Shown: positions 27,575-36,058 of the stretch, one piece after another | Numbering within the stretch: position 1 is the stretch's first letter | Layout: each line of letters starts with the position of its first letter | Origin: CAWIHK01 sp963835935 | GTDB taxonomy: Bacteria > Bacteroidota > Ignavibacteria > UBA10030 > CAVZMI01 | NCBI GenBank assembly: GCA_963835935.1 | Contig: CAWIHK010000001.1 | Location: 434,001 to 498,000, forward strand | Length of the DNA: 64,000 bases | Reading direction: 5' to 3' | Program-made: the position numbers and the translations under genes | Notes under the pieces: generated by a model | Database searches by the model: none | The model's input: only the letters and a program-made list of their open reading frames with translations | Told to the model about the DNA's origin: nothing

Positions 27575-28927
27575 TTAATAAATCGGGAGATATTTGGCTA
27601 ATTCCCATGGCGTCACTTCAACCCGATAATCTTCCCATTCAAGTCGTTTTGCACTGATGAATCGTTCACAGATATGTGCACCGAGAGCATCGCGAATGAC
27701 TGTATCTTTTTCCAATTCTTCAATTGCTTCATCTAACGATTCGGGAAGCACGCTTAACTGCGATTTACGCTGTATGTCGGAAATCAAAAAAACATTTTCT
27801 TCAGTCGCTTCCGGAACAGACAATTCACGATGAATACCGTCAAGACCTGCTGCAAGCATCACAGCGAATGCCAAGTACGGATTACAACTGGGATCGGGAC
27901 ATCGTAATTCGATCCGGGTAGAATCTGTCGTATGTGATCGGGGAATTCGGAGTAATGCAGATCTGTTGATCCTTCCCCAGCAAATATTTACCGGCGCTTC
28001 ATAACCAGCAACAAGACGTTTATATGAATTTACAAGAGGCGCGAGTACAGCACACATGCCGCGTGCATGAACCAATTGTCCGGCAATGAAATGTTTTGCG
28101 ATTCTCGAGAGACCGTGAGGATCTCCCGGATCAGAGAAAGCATTCGCACCTGTAGCTTTAAACATCAGACCTTGATGGAGGTGCAGACCACTTCCACTAA
28201 TTCCCCTGATTGGTTTTGGCATGAATGTAGCATAAAGACCTTTTTGTTGTGCGAGAATTTTTAATACAGTACGGAATGTAACGACGTTGTCAGCGGTTTT
28301 AATTGCATCGGCAAAACGAAAATCTATTTCGTGTTGTCCGATTGCGACTTCGTGATGCATCGCTTCTGTTTCAATACCAAAAGCACTCAATGTATCGGTC
28401 ATCTGACGCCATAAACCGGTAGCGATCATGTCCGTCGGAACATCAAAGTAGCTGGCATTGTCTTGTGGTCGTAGGGGAATCAAACTTCCGTCCAGGTTTG
28501 GTTTAAGCAGGAAGAATTCCAGCTCTGGCCCTGTATTATAAGTGAAACCCATTTTTTCTACTTCGTTCATAACCCGATAAAGTGCTGCTCGCGGATCACC
28601 TAAAAATGGTTGACTGTCCGGTGTAAAAACATCGCAGATCAAACGTGCTGTCGCTTCATTTCCCGTTAACCAAGGTAAAACAGCGAATGTTGATGCATCC
28701 GGAACCAGATACATATCGCTTTCGGCAACGCGCGCAAATCCCTCAATGGATGAACCGTCAAACCAAATTCCATGGTTGAGAGTCGTCGCTAATTCACTTG
28801 TCGGAATAGTGACATTCTTGACCGATCCGCTGACATCGGTAAATTGTAAATCGATGAATTTAATCTGGCGTTCTTCAACAAGTGCCAGAAGTTCCGCAGA
28901 CGAGAAATTCGATTGTGAAATAGTCAT
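27575..28927 (-). CDS. glnA: Glutamine synthetase, type I
   Basis: 450 aa from ATG 28927; a longer reading to 29020 runs into the kinase gene and is rejected. It catalyses ATP-dependent glutamine formation from glutamate and ammonia. Visible motifs: WFDGSSIEGFA, ESDMYLVPD, ELEFFLL, HHEVAIGQHEIDF, GSGLHLHQGL, NRSALLRIP and RIELRCPDPSCNPYLAF. The length and the lack of a typical NLY-type adenylylation site near the C-terminus fit the alpha subtype, so control by adenylylation is unlikely. Its ATG overlaps the kinase stop (TAATG), a sign of translational coupling. This is a striking arrangement for a central nitrogen enzyme. Confidence 0.95.
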   Translation of the reverse strand: MTISQSNFSSAELLALVEERQIKFIDLQFTDVSGSVKNVTIPTSELATTLNHGIWFDGSSIEGFARVAESDMYLVPDASTFAVLPWLTGNEATARLICDVFTPDSQPFLGDPRAALYRVMNEVEKMGFTYNTGPELEFFLLKPNLDGSLIPLRPQDNASYFDVPTDMIATGLWRQMTDTLSAFGIETEAMHHEVAIGQHEIDFRFADAIKTADNVVTFRTVLKILAQQKGLYATFMPKPIRGISGSGLHLHQGLMFKATGANAFSDPGDPHGLSRIAKHFIAGQLVHARGMCAVLAPLVNSYKRLVAGYEAPVNICWGRINRSALLRIPRSHTTDSTRIELRCPDPSCNPYLAFAVMLAAGLDGIHRELSVPEATEENVFLISDIQRKSQLSVLPESLDEAIEELEKDTVIRDALGAHICERFISAKRLEWEDYRVEVTPWELAKYLPIY

Positions 28928-29895
28928 TATCGTAATGCCTGAAGAATGAGAGCAATTATTATTATTATTATTAACATTGCCAGTGCACCGCCTACTGACA
29001 TGACAATAGGTGACCGCCAAAATGATTCTTTTGTTTCCTGTCCAGTTTTATGATCGAGGATGGAAGTATCCACTCCGTCCGGATTTTCCAAATCTTTTAT
29101 AAAAGCATGCAAGTCGGAATAACGATCATCAGGATTACGCTGGAGACATCGTGCAACTATCGCAGCTAATTGAGACGACACCCCCGGTTGTTCATGATCG
29201 AGTCTTGGCACCGATCCTCTTAGATGCTGCGCCATCACTGCCATTGTATTATCGCCCGTATAAGGAGTTCGACCGGTCAATAATTCGAAAAACATGACAC
29301 CGATGGCATAAAGATCTGTTCGCTTGTCTCCACGCTTTCCTTCAATCTGTTCGGGGGCCATGTAATCAGGTGTACCTGCAGTACCGCTTAAATTCGCATA
29401 AGTTACGCGATACGACCCTTTGGTCAACGCTAATCCGAAATCCATAATCAAAGGCTGGCCGTCGGAAACAAATAGAATATTCTCGGGTTTCATGTCTCTA
29501 TGAATGATGTCGTTGTCATGACAATGAGCTAAACCGTCAGCGATTTTATGAATCAAGTCGATAGCGACTCGGGGAGCGACCGGAGCTTCTCGTTTAATGT
29601 ATTCTCGCATCGATTCACCGCTGACCAGTTCCGTTACGAGATATGGTGTGTTATTGTATCGTCCGGAACCCAACCCTTTTTGAATTGCCGGATGATTTAG
29701 TGTACGCATAACTTCGAGTTCGCGTTGGAATCTCTCGTACTGCGCCGGATCGCCGATAGTCATTCTATCCGGGACTTTAAGCACAACATCCTTTCCGCTT
29801 AATAAATCGAAAGCACGATAGATATCACTCATTCCACCATGAGCAATATGTTCTCGGATTTGAAAATGATCGAATTGATCGCCGATCTGAAGCAT
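28927..29895 (-). CDS. Ser/Thr protein kinase (PknB-like) with C-terminal membrane helix
   Basis: 322 aa. The kinase domain spans residues about 8-270: glycine loop IAHGGMSDIY, VVLK lysine at 40, HRDMKPEN with catalytic D134, DFG at 152-154, and GTPDYMAPEQ. A single membrane helix (about 297-318, AMLIIIIIIALIL) ends the protein with no extracellular sensor domain. It lies between a PP2C phosphatase gene and glnA and shares a base with glnA, so glutamine synthetase or a nitrogen regulator could be a substrate (inference). Confidence 0.93.
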   Translation of the reverse strand: MLQIGDQFDHFQIREHIAHGGMSDIYRAFDLLSGKDVVLKVPDRMTIGDPAQYERFQRELEVMRTLNHPAIQKGLGSGRYNNTPYLVTELVSGESMREYIKREAPVAPRVAIDLIHKIADGLAHCHDNDIIHRDMKPENILFVSDGQPLIMDFGLALTKGSYRVTYANLSGTAGTPDYMAPEQIEGKRGDKRTDLYAIGVMFFELLTGRTPYTGDNTMAVMAQHLRGSVPRLDHEQPGVSSQLAAIVARCLQRNPDDRYSDLHAFIKDLENPDGVDTSILDHKTGQETKESFWRSPIVMSVGGALAMLIIIIIIALILQALR

Positions 29896-30132
29896 TACAA
29901 TATCCCAATTCTTTAATCTTTTGGCTCTTTATTCTAAACCTTAAAAGATAATATTATTTTTTTTGAAAAGCGAAATCTTGATTAAATTGAATATTCATAC
30001 TCAGTAATCATCATGCCTTCAAGAAATATTATTATATCATGATCGCCGGATCTATCTGCTTCCAGATCACGGCTGTTTATTTTGCCATTCAACTAAAGTT
30101 GTACATAAAGTTCTTTGGAAATACACCAATGT

Positions 30133-30996
30133 TCATTCTTCATTATTTTGATTTCTCCATCTCGAAAATCGTTGAAACAGATTAGAAAACTTGGCGGAAT
30201 CTTCCCGGTTAATAAATGATCTTGGTTTATGAATAAGTTTACGGAGAAAAATTGTGATGACTGAAAGATTGTCGTCGCTGTCGCGTTCCATAGCCAGGTT
30301 GAATATCTTTTGGCAAAGTTGTTCAGCGCTATTGGATGTTTCGGATAGTCGAGTAAATTCCTCATCTTCAATCACGGACCAAACGCCGTCGCTGCATAAA
30401 ATCAACCTGTCAGCATTTTGTATTGTATGCCTGGTGATATCTGCATTGATAAATAATTCCAATCCAATACTCTTACTCAAGACAGATCGCTGTGTATGTG
30501 TTCGAACTTTATCAGGAGTAAGCAATCGCATTCTCACAAGTTCTCCAACACGAGTATGATCGTTTGTTAAACACGTAGATTCCCGATCACGAATTAAATA
30601 GGCTCGACTATCACCGACATGTGCAACATGTAAAGTATGGCCGCTTATATGCAACGCAGTGAGTGTTGATCCCATTCGTCCGACACCTAATCGTCTGGCA
30701 GTTTGGTATACGCTAATGTTTGCATTCTGAATCCCTAATTTTAATTTTTGAGGAATCGGCAATCCATTGCTCGCATAGAATGTATCGAAGAATGTCGTGA
30801 GAGCAACTATGCTTGCAACAGCACCATGCGAATAACCGCCCATACCATCTGCGATAGCGTACAAGTGACCAAATAAAGGCGTGAATTCATCGTCTATTGA
30901 ACACATCCTTATCGCATCTTGGTTATCTTCGCGGACTTTTCCTATGTGAGTTATTCCGTATGATTCAATTTCCGATGTTTGATCTTGTGTCATCAC
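30133..30996 (-). CDS. PP2C-family protein phosphatase (Stp1-like)
   Basis: 287 aa with the bacterial PPM motifs: VREDNQDA, IADGMGGYSHGAVAS (metal ligand D50), HVGDSRAYLIRD, LTNDHTRV, LILCSDGVW and DNLSVITIFL. Two adjacent ATGs exist at the start; either is possible. It is the usual reverse partner of PknB-type kinases, which fits the kinase gene 237 bases downstream. The gap between them shows no terminator. The last 40 residues are basic and unlike the family core. Confidence 0.92.
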   Translation of the reverse strand: MMTQDQTSEIESYGITHIGKVREDNQDAIRMCSIDDEFTPLFGHLYAIADGMGGYSHGAVASIVALTTFFDTFYASNGLPIPQKLKLGIQNANISVYQTARRLGVGRMGSTLTALHISGHTLHVAHVGDSRAYLIRDRESTCLTNDHTRVGELVRMRLLTPDKVRTHTQRSVLSKSIGLELFINADITRHTIQNADRLILCSDGVWSVIEDEEFTRLSETSNSAEQLCQKIFNLAMERDSDDNLSVITIFLRKLIHKPRSFINREDSAKFSNLFQRFSRWRNQNNEE

Positions 30997-31015
30997 ATAT
31001 CTCGAAAAGAGCAGA

Positions 31016-31095
31016 TAAGGAGGAGGCCATCATCTTCCATCCTCCTTAGCCCTGCTGTTGCTTGCCCGCTAGCATTCGGCGAACCTGCCCATTAA
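31016..31095. other. GC-rich intergenic element with hairpin
   Basis: TAAGGAGGA (31016-31024) pairs with TCCTCCTTA (31040-31048), followed by a GC-rich stretch containing GCCCGCTAGC and TTCGGCGAA. It lies between the permease end and the phosphatase start and stands out from AT-rich surroundings. No T-run flanks the hairpin. It could be a dispersed repeat or a structured RNA. Confidence 0.4.
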
Positions 31096-31113
31096 AATCC
31101 TTTTTATATTTTT

Positions 31114-32646
31114 TCAACTTCCTTTTATTGTATTCACAGATGGAATTATTGCTTTTCCATGTTTGCGGCTATTAAAAATTAGATATGCCGCGCTGAGTGC
31201 TCCCCATCCAACTGTGAAATAAATAGCGAACTTTGTCGCATCAGCACTCACTCCGGGTGTCATCAAGCCTATGATTACTATCCCAAGCAACATACCGATG
31301 TTGCCTATTAATCCGATGATCGGAATAATCGCATGTTTAACGCTATGGAATTCCCTTCTTCCGACAAAAGTCACAAACGTCAAAGCACAAATAAGGCCAT
31401 ACAGAACAAAGGTTCCGATGTTTGACGCAAGTGTAATCCCTGTTAAGGCAGTCACGTTCAACACACCTATTGAACCGATGATTGACGAGACGACTACGAG
31501 TATCCACACTCCCATGTGCGGAGTTGCGTATTTGCCATGAAGTGCACCAAGAACCTGCGGCATTTCATTATCCTGTGCCATTGCAAAACTAATGCGCACC
31601 GCCGTGTTTATGGAAGCGAGCGTTGTACCTAAGACAGCAAGACCAACGGTGAAAGCAATGACAAGCATTAATGCGAATCCATTTCCACCAAGGAGAGAAT
31701 TTCCGATCATTATTGCCATATCACCGATCGGTGCGCCTGAAGCAGCTGCAGCATCCATCCCTGTCAAGACCGAACCGTCGGCCGCTGTATATGTTAACTT
31801 TTCACACACTGCATAATTCGCAGCAAAATATTCCAATAAATAAGCAAACAATCCCTGGATAACCAGTGAAAGAATAACACCGCGAGGTATATCACGTTTC
31901 GGATTAATTGCTTCTCCGGCTAGAGAAGTTGAAGATTCAAAACCCACCAAAATTAAAATAGCAACCGTAGACTGAAACAACATCGCTCCAAGACTGTGCG
32001 GAAAAATGATTGATGTTGAAGCAGGATGTGTCCATTGTGTTGCATGCATCGGATTCGTGAAGCGAAATGCAATAGCCAATGCACTGAATCCGATTAATGA
32101 AATTAACTGTATGACATTGATTGCAATTGCGACATTAGTCGAACCGCTGATACCACGCACTGCAATAAATCCGACAATGAGAGAGAAAATGCACGCTGTT
32201 ACGATCTGATACGGAATTGAAAGATTGATTCCGAACTGGCCAAGTAAGTATGTGATCAATGTTGCCATGAAAGCAACCATCACACCAGGATAAACCCAGT
32301 AAAACAAATGAGCTGCCCAGCCGGTCAAGAATTTCGCTATGCGTGCAAACCTCTGATGGTGAACTTTATCTCGATCCAGAAATGCTTTTTCAGCGAAGTA
32401 ATAAGAACCGCCTGCGCCTGCTTCCGGATAGCGCCGCGCCATTTCGGAAAAAGCTATTGCCGTCAGGAATGCAATGATCAACGCCGCCACAATACCTGTC
32501 CACATATCCGAGGCACCACCTGTGTTGGCGGCTTGAATTTGAAATGTGATCCATAAAAAAGCTCCCGGCGCAATTAGCGCCATTGCATTTACGGTTACCC
32601 CGGTTAGTCCGAGGGTCTTTTTCATACCTGTGTCGGTTATTGCCAT
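31114..32646 (-). CDS. APC-family amino acid permease
   Basis: 510 aa with about 12 membrane helices. The first part, TLGLTGVTVNAMALIAPGAFLWITF, and the ISFAMAQDNEMP and GFESSTSLAGEAINPKRDIP motifs are typical of the amino acid/polyamine/organocation (APC) superfamily. It carries amino acids or amines across the inner membrane; the substrate is not predictable. It lies just downstream of a porin and a PII gene on the same strand (44 bases after the porin), so the three may form one nitrogen-uptake operon. No ammonium transporter was seen. Confidence 0.9.
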   Translation of the reverse strand: MAITDTGMKKTLGLTGVTVNAMALIAPGAFLWITFQIQAANTGGASDMWTGIVAALIIAFLTAIAFSEMARRYPEAGAGGSYYFAEKAFLDRDKVHHQRFARIAKFLTGWAAHLFYWVYPGVMVAFMATLITYLLGQFGINLSIPYQIVTACIFSLIVGFIAVRGISGSTNVAIAINVIQLISLIGFSALAIAFRFTNPMHATQWTHPASTSIIFPHSLGAMLFQSTVAILILVGFESSTSLAGEAINPKRDIPRGVILSLVIQGLFAYLLEYFAANYAVCEKLTYTAADGSVLTGMDAAAASGAPIGDMAIMIGNSLLGGNGFALMLVIAFTVGLAVLGTTLASINTAVRISFAMAQDNEMPQVLGALHGKYATPHMGVWILVVVSSIIGSIGVLNVTALTGITLASNIGTFVLYGLICALTFVTFVGRREFHSVKHAIIPIIGLIGNIGMLLGIVIIGLMTPGVSADATKFAIYFTVGWGALSAAYLIFNSRKHGKAIIPSVNTIKGS

Positions 32647-32690
32647 TGTTCCACCCTATCACTATATGATTGTTGAATTTACTTTTACCT

Positions 32691-33776
32691 TTAAAATGCT
32701 ACTACTACACCAACAAGAAATGTGAGCTGGCTTTTTTCGGTGCCGACATTCGCTTTCTTGTCGAAGCAATGTGTTGTAGAGAAATCGTCTCTCAATTCTC
32801 CACGAACAAGCATTTGGTTGAAAAACTTATGCTCGAGAGTTAGAGTTGCTTCTTTAATAGTGCCGATTACGCCTGTGGAATAACCAGTCGGGTCGTTATA
32901 GACTTCGCCGCGAAGCGTAATTGCCGACAGCGTATCGATTGTGTATCTACTATAAAGAGCCAAGCCTTTCCACATTTGTAGACCTGCGGAAGTTCCTGCT
33001 TCACCATAATCTGCATTAGCGGCCACAGAAAACTTGTCCCCTATCGATTGTGAAATAATGAGATCATAAACATTTCTTGCTCCATATTCGATCGACGTGA
33101 GATTTTCATGTCCCCAAATTCCATTGAATATTATGCCCGTTGTCGTCGTTGGTGAATAATTGAGTGTCGCTCCAAACGATTTTGATTTATTGTTATCGAT
33201 ATCCGAATTCCATCCATTGACTACATGCAATGACGCTGTGAAATTGCTGACAACCGGATAACATATTCTCATACCAGTGTGGTAATAGGGGATCGCAAAC
33301 GAGAATAAAAATGAGCGACTGTAATTCCAGTTGTCTTTTGATTCTATCACTTCATTTCCCATGTGAGTGACAAATTTACCGAGATCGACTGTGAGCCCGT
33401 TTCCAAACGGCAAAAGCGCCGTCACATAAGCCTGTTGCACGATTGTGAGAGTCGAAGTGCATGCCGGTTGAACTAAATCGTTCGTCGTTCCATAATTAAA
33501 ATCCATTCGAAATCCGATGGGCGATGTAGTTGAAACCGCTTTTTGAATAACAATCTCGGCAAGGCTCAATGTGAATTGATTTTCCTGGATGTCGAAATTT
33601 CGGAATTTATTGACATGCGAATCTGGATTTTCAAAATTGTGACTGAAGTATACATCTATTAAACCACTGGTATTGATCATTGATGAGGAGAATTGGGATT
33701 CTGCAATTTCCATCCACATCAGTGTAAATCCGATTATAAAGGACATCCTCTTCACAAATGTTGATATGTTTTTCAT
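32691..33776 (-). CDS. Putative beta-barrel porin of the BBP2 type
   Basis: 361 aa with a signal peptide (to about residue 28, ESQ) and alternating hydrophobic strands. The motifs SGLIDVYFSHNF, QENQFTLSLAEIVIQK and GFRMDFNYG match the BBP2 (OmpL-like) outer-membrane porin family. It probably lets small nutrients pass the outer membrane, working with the permease just downstream. A truncated relative lies at 34806-34994. Confidence 0.82.
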   Translation of the reverse strand: MKNISTFVKRMSFIIGFTLMWMEIAESQFSSSMINTSGLIDVYFSHNFENPDSHVNKFRNFDIQENQFTLSLAEIVIQKAVSTTSPIGFRMDFNYGTTNDLVQPACTSTLTIVQQAYVTALLPFGNGLTVDLGKFVTHMGNEVIESKDNWNYSRSFLFSFAIPYYHTGMRICYPVVSNFTASLHVVNGWNSDIDNNKSKSFGATLNYSPTTTTGIIFNGIWGHENLTSIEYGARNVYDLIISQSIGDKFSVAANADYGEAGTSAGLQMWKGLALYSRYTIDTLSAITLRGEVYNDPTGYSTGVIGTIKEATLTLEHKFFNQMLVRGELRDDFSTTHCFDKKANVGTEKSQLTFLVGVVVAF

Positions 33777-33819
33777 CTTTTTCTTCTCTTTTTAATAGTA
33801 TGAGTGTTGTTATATTAAT

Positions 33820-34158
33820 TTATACCACACTTTCTTCTATTTCTTCAGTTCGAATTTGGATAGCTTCGTCAATTTTGGAAATAAAAATCTCTCCATCGCC
33901 AATTTGACTGCTTTTTATCACTTTCAAGATTGTTTTAATTGCTATTTCTGCATCTTTGTCGGTAATAATAACTTCGATTTTAAGTTTTTGTACGAAATCA
34001 AAATTATATTCCGACGTACGGTACAATTCTGTATGTCCCTTTTGTCTTCCGATATCCCTAATCTCATAAACTTTCATCTCTTTAATTCCTGCCTCGATTA
34101 GAGCTTCCCGTACATCATCAATATTTTGTGGTCTTATAATCGCTTCAATCCTTTTCAT
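33820..34158 (-). CDS. glnB: PII nitrogen regulatory protein, copy 1
   Basis: 112 aa, full PII length. Signatures: MKRIEAIIRP start, T-loop GRQKGHTELYRTSEY with the conserved Tyr, and IGDGEIFISKIDEAIQIRT (the ATP/C-loop signature). PII trimers bind ATP/ADP and 2-oxoglutarate and control transporters and nitrogen enzymes. It is located before the porin and permease genes, which are likely candidates for the same operon. About two thirds identical by eye to the second PII at 35074-35412. Confidence 0.95.
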   Translation of the reverse strand: MKRIEAIIRPQNIDDVREALIEAGIKEMKVYEIRDIGRQKGHTELYRTSEYNFDFVQKLKIEVIITDKDAEIAIKTILKVIKSSQIGDGEIFISKIDEAIQIRTEEIEESVV

Positions 34159-34260
34159 ACAATTCCTTTCATTTCGTTTTGAAGAATTAATTATGAATTC
34201 AGAAATAAAAACCTTAATTTTTTAGGCTTATCATTATCATTGCCTTACTAATTTAAGTAT

Positions 34261-34288
34261 AATATAATATATACTTTCTATTTGTCAA
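34261..34288 (-). promoter_or_regulatory. Promoter of PII copy 1
   Basis: On the minus strand TTGACA (34288-34283), 16 bases, TATATT (34266-34261). The same arrangement with similar flanks (ATATGAAAGTA upstream, TATACTTAAATTAGTAAGG downstream) precedes the second PII gene. Confidence 0.55.
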
Positions 34289-34382
34289 GTTTAATCTATA
34301 TATTACTTTCATATATTAAATAATTAATCTAAAAAGATGATACCTAGATGGAGGAGAAAAGCGATATTGCTAAAGAGGATGG

Positions 34383-34575
34383 TTTCATTCTGTATGACGA
34401 TCATCAGAACCGCATTTATTCCGAGAAAGCTCTGTATTCCTAAATGCGTTTATGTTCTGTGTCCTTTTTCTTTCACGCTTTCCCAGCATGTGAAATAATC
34501 GATTCCTTTGTGAGTAAGAATATCCATTGAGACGTTTCTCATACACTTCATTTACGACGAAGACGATTATCATGC
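34383..34575 (-). pseudogene. Decayed PG0541-type PII-like gene
   Basis: Begins MIIVFVVNEVYEKRL, then shifts frame to MDILTHKGIDYFTCWESV, reaches a stop (TAA) after GHRT, and continues as THLGIQSFLGINAVLMIVIQ. Read across the shift and the stop it matches the intact 99-aa protein at 35738-36037 position by position. It is a broken duplicate. Bases from here to 34806 hold no other gene. Confidence 0.8.
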
Positions 34576-34805
34576 TATCTCCTTTTTCTTTTGAATGATA
34601 TGAGTTGTGTGGTTGATCTGATTATTTTTTACAATAATCACATTAAAGTTTTATGGAATAATGAAAACAGAGGATATAATAATATCTCCTCAATGGCCCG
34701 ATCCGGAAAACACAGTTACATAGTGTTAGGATTAGACGCAAGCCGTGATTATTATCAGACAATAGTTCTTGTTATATCTTAATAAATTGGCAAGGGGGCA
34801 GCCTT

Positions 34806-34994
34806 TTAAATGACTACTTCAGCAAGACTCAATATAAATTGATTTTCCTGGATGACGAAATCTCGGGATTTATTTACACATGAATCAGGATCTGCAAAAT
34901 TATAACTGAAGTATATATCCACAAAACCATTGACACTGACTACTGATGAAGTAGATTGTGATTGCGCACTTGCTCTTAAAATAGAAGCAATCAA
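34806..34994 (-). pseudogene. N-terminal remnant of a BBP2-type porin
   Basis: 62 codons whose SVNGFVDIYFSYNFADPDS and QENQFILSLAEVVI stretches match the first strands of the porin at 32691-33776; the remaining 300 residues are missing. It lies downstream of the second PII gene just as the intact porin lies downstream of the first. Confidence 0.8.
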
Positions 34995-35073
34995 TATTAT
35001 CTAGAAGTTTTTCTTTTTACACATCAATCTGTTCTTATTTTTTTTTAGAAAGTATGATAATCGTGTAATTGAT

Positions 35074-35412
35074 TTATAATGCACTATCGTCCGTTTCTTC
35101 AGTTCGAATTCGAATAGCCTCCTCGATTGTTGAGATAAAAATCTTTCCATCGCCTATTTTGCCGGTCTTCGTTACTTTTAAGATCGTCTTAATCGCTGTT
35201 TCCAAATCCTTGTCAGCCACTACAATTTCGATTTTGAGCTTTGGTAAAAAATCGATTTTGTACTCTGATCCGCGGTACAATTCCGTATGTCCCTTTTGTC
35301 TTCCAATCCCACGTACCTCAAAAACTGTCATACCTTTGATTCCCGCTTCCAGTAGGGCTTCACGTACATCGTCAATAGATTGCGGTCTGATAATCGCTTC
35401 AATTTTTTTCAT
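35074..35412 (-). CDS. glnB: PII nitrogen regulatory protein, copy 2
   Basis: 112 aa with MKKIEAIIRP, T-loop GRQKGHTELYRGSEY and IGDGKIFISTIEEAIRIRT. Its T-loop is closer to the enterobacterial GlnB form (ELYRGxEY) than copy 1 (ELYRTSEY), so the two may have different partners. The downstream porin is only a fragment, so this copy now stands as a single gene. ACTCCTTTC before the start reads GAAAGGAGT on the coding strand, a good ribosome binding site. Confidence 0.95.
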   Translation of the reverse strand: MKKIEAIIRPQSIDDVREALLEAGIKGMTVFEVRGIGRQKGHTELYRGSEYKIDFLPKLKIEIVVADKDLETAIKTILKVTKTGKIGDGKIFISTIEEAIRIRTEETDDSAL

Positions 35413-35514
35413 AAGACTCCTTTCATTTTGTGAGGCAATTTCGGAAATAAGTTTATTTATAAAGACCTTAATATATTATGTATTAAATAGCAGTCACCTT
35501 ACTAATTTAAGTAT

Positions 35515-35542
35515 AAGATAATATATGCTTTTTAAAAGTCAA
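35515..35542 (-). promoter_or_regulatory. Promoter of PII copy 2
   Basis: On the minus strand TTGACT (35542-35537), 16 bases, TATCTT (35520-35515), in the same frame of conserved flanks as the promoter of PII copy 1. Confidence 0.5.
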
Positions 35543-35737
35543 GTAGTAGTTAAATATACTTTCATATAAATAATGGGTCTTTTTCTAACTATTTCGAAAA
35601 ATCAATAAGAATGTATTAAGTGTAAGATTAAAGCGGCATTTTAAATATAAAAAGGGAATTCATTTGAAAAAGATAGAAGGATGCCATGCGTAGCAACCGT
35701 CAGGTAGAATTCTTGAGGTAAACATCCGGGATTATAT

Positions 35738-36037
35738 TCACACAATCTTCTCCAACGGAACCTGAAATAATCTTATGCGATCATCCGGTTTGGAAATTTC
35801 TTTGTTAGCTTCTGTAATTTCTATTATTAATTTTTTGAGAACGGCTTCATCTTGTATGGCGATCAATAGAACTGCATTCATACCGGGAAAGCTCCGCGTT
35901 CCTAAGTGTGGGTCTGTTCCGTGTCCTTTTCCTTTCACACCTTCCCAGCATGTAAAATAATCGATCCCAGTGCGAGTCAGAATATCCATGATGCGAGATT
36001 CGTACACCTCAGTACAAATGACATAGACGATTTTCAT
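35738..36037 (-). CDS. PII-like transporter-associated protein (PG0541 type)
   Basis: 99 aa, MKIVYVICTEVYESRIMDIL with YFTCWEGVKGKGHGTDPHLGT and GMNAVLLIAI, the pattern of the PG0541-type proteins that are usually encoded next to RND pumps. It has a ferredoxin-like PII-type fold but a different loop from true PII. It is 21 bases after the RND gene with a strong GGAGGAGG site, so it is made from the efflux mRNA and may sense or modulate the pump. Confidence 0.8.
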   Translation of the reverse strand: MKIVYVICTEVYESRIMDILTRTGIDYFTCWEGVKGKGHGTDPHLGTRSFPGMNAVLLIAIQDEAVLKKLIIEITEANKEISKPDDRIRLFQVPLEKIV

Positions 36038-36058
36038 GCGGCCTCCTCCTTTAATTTC

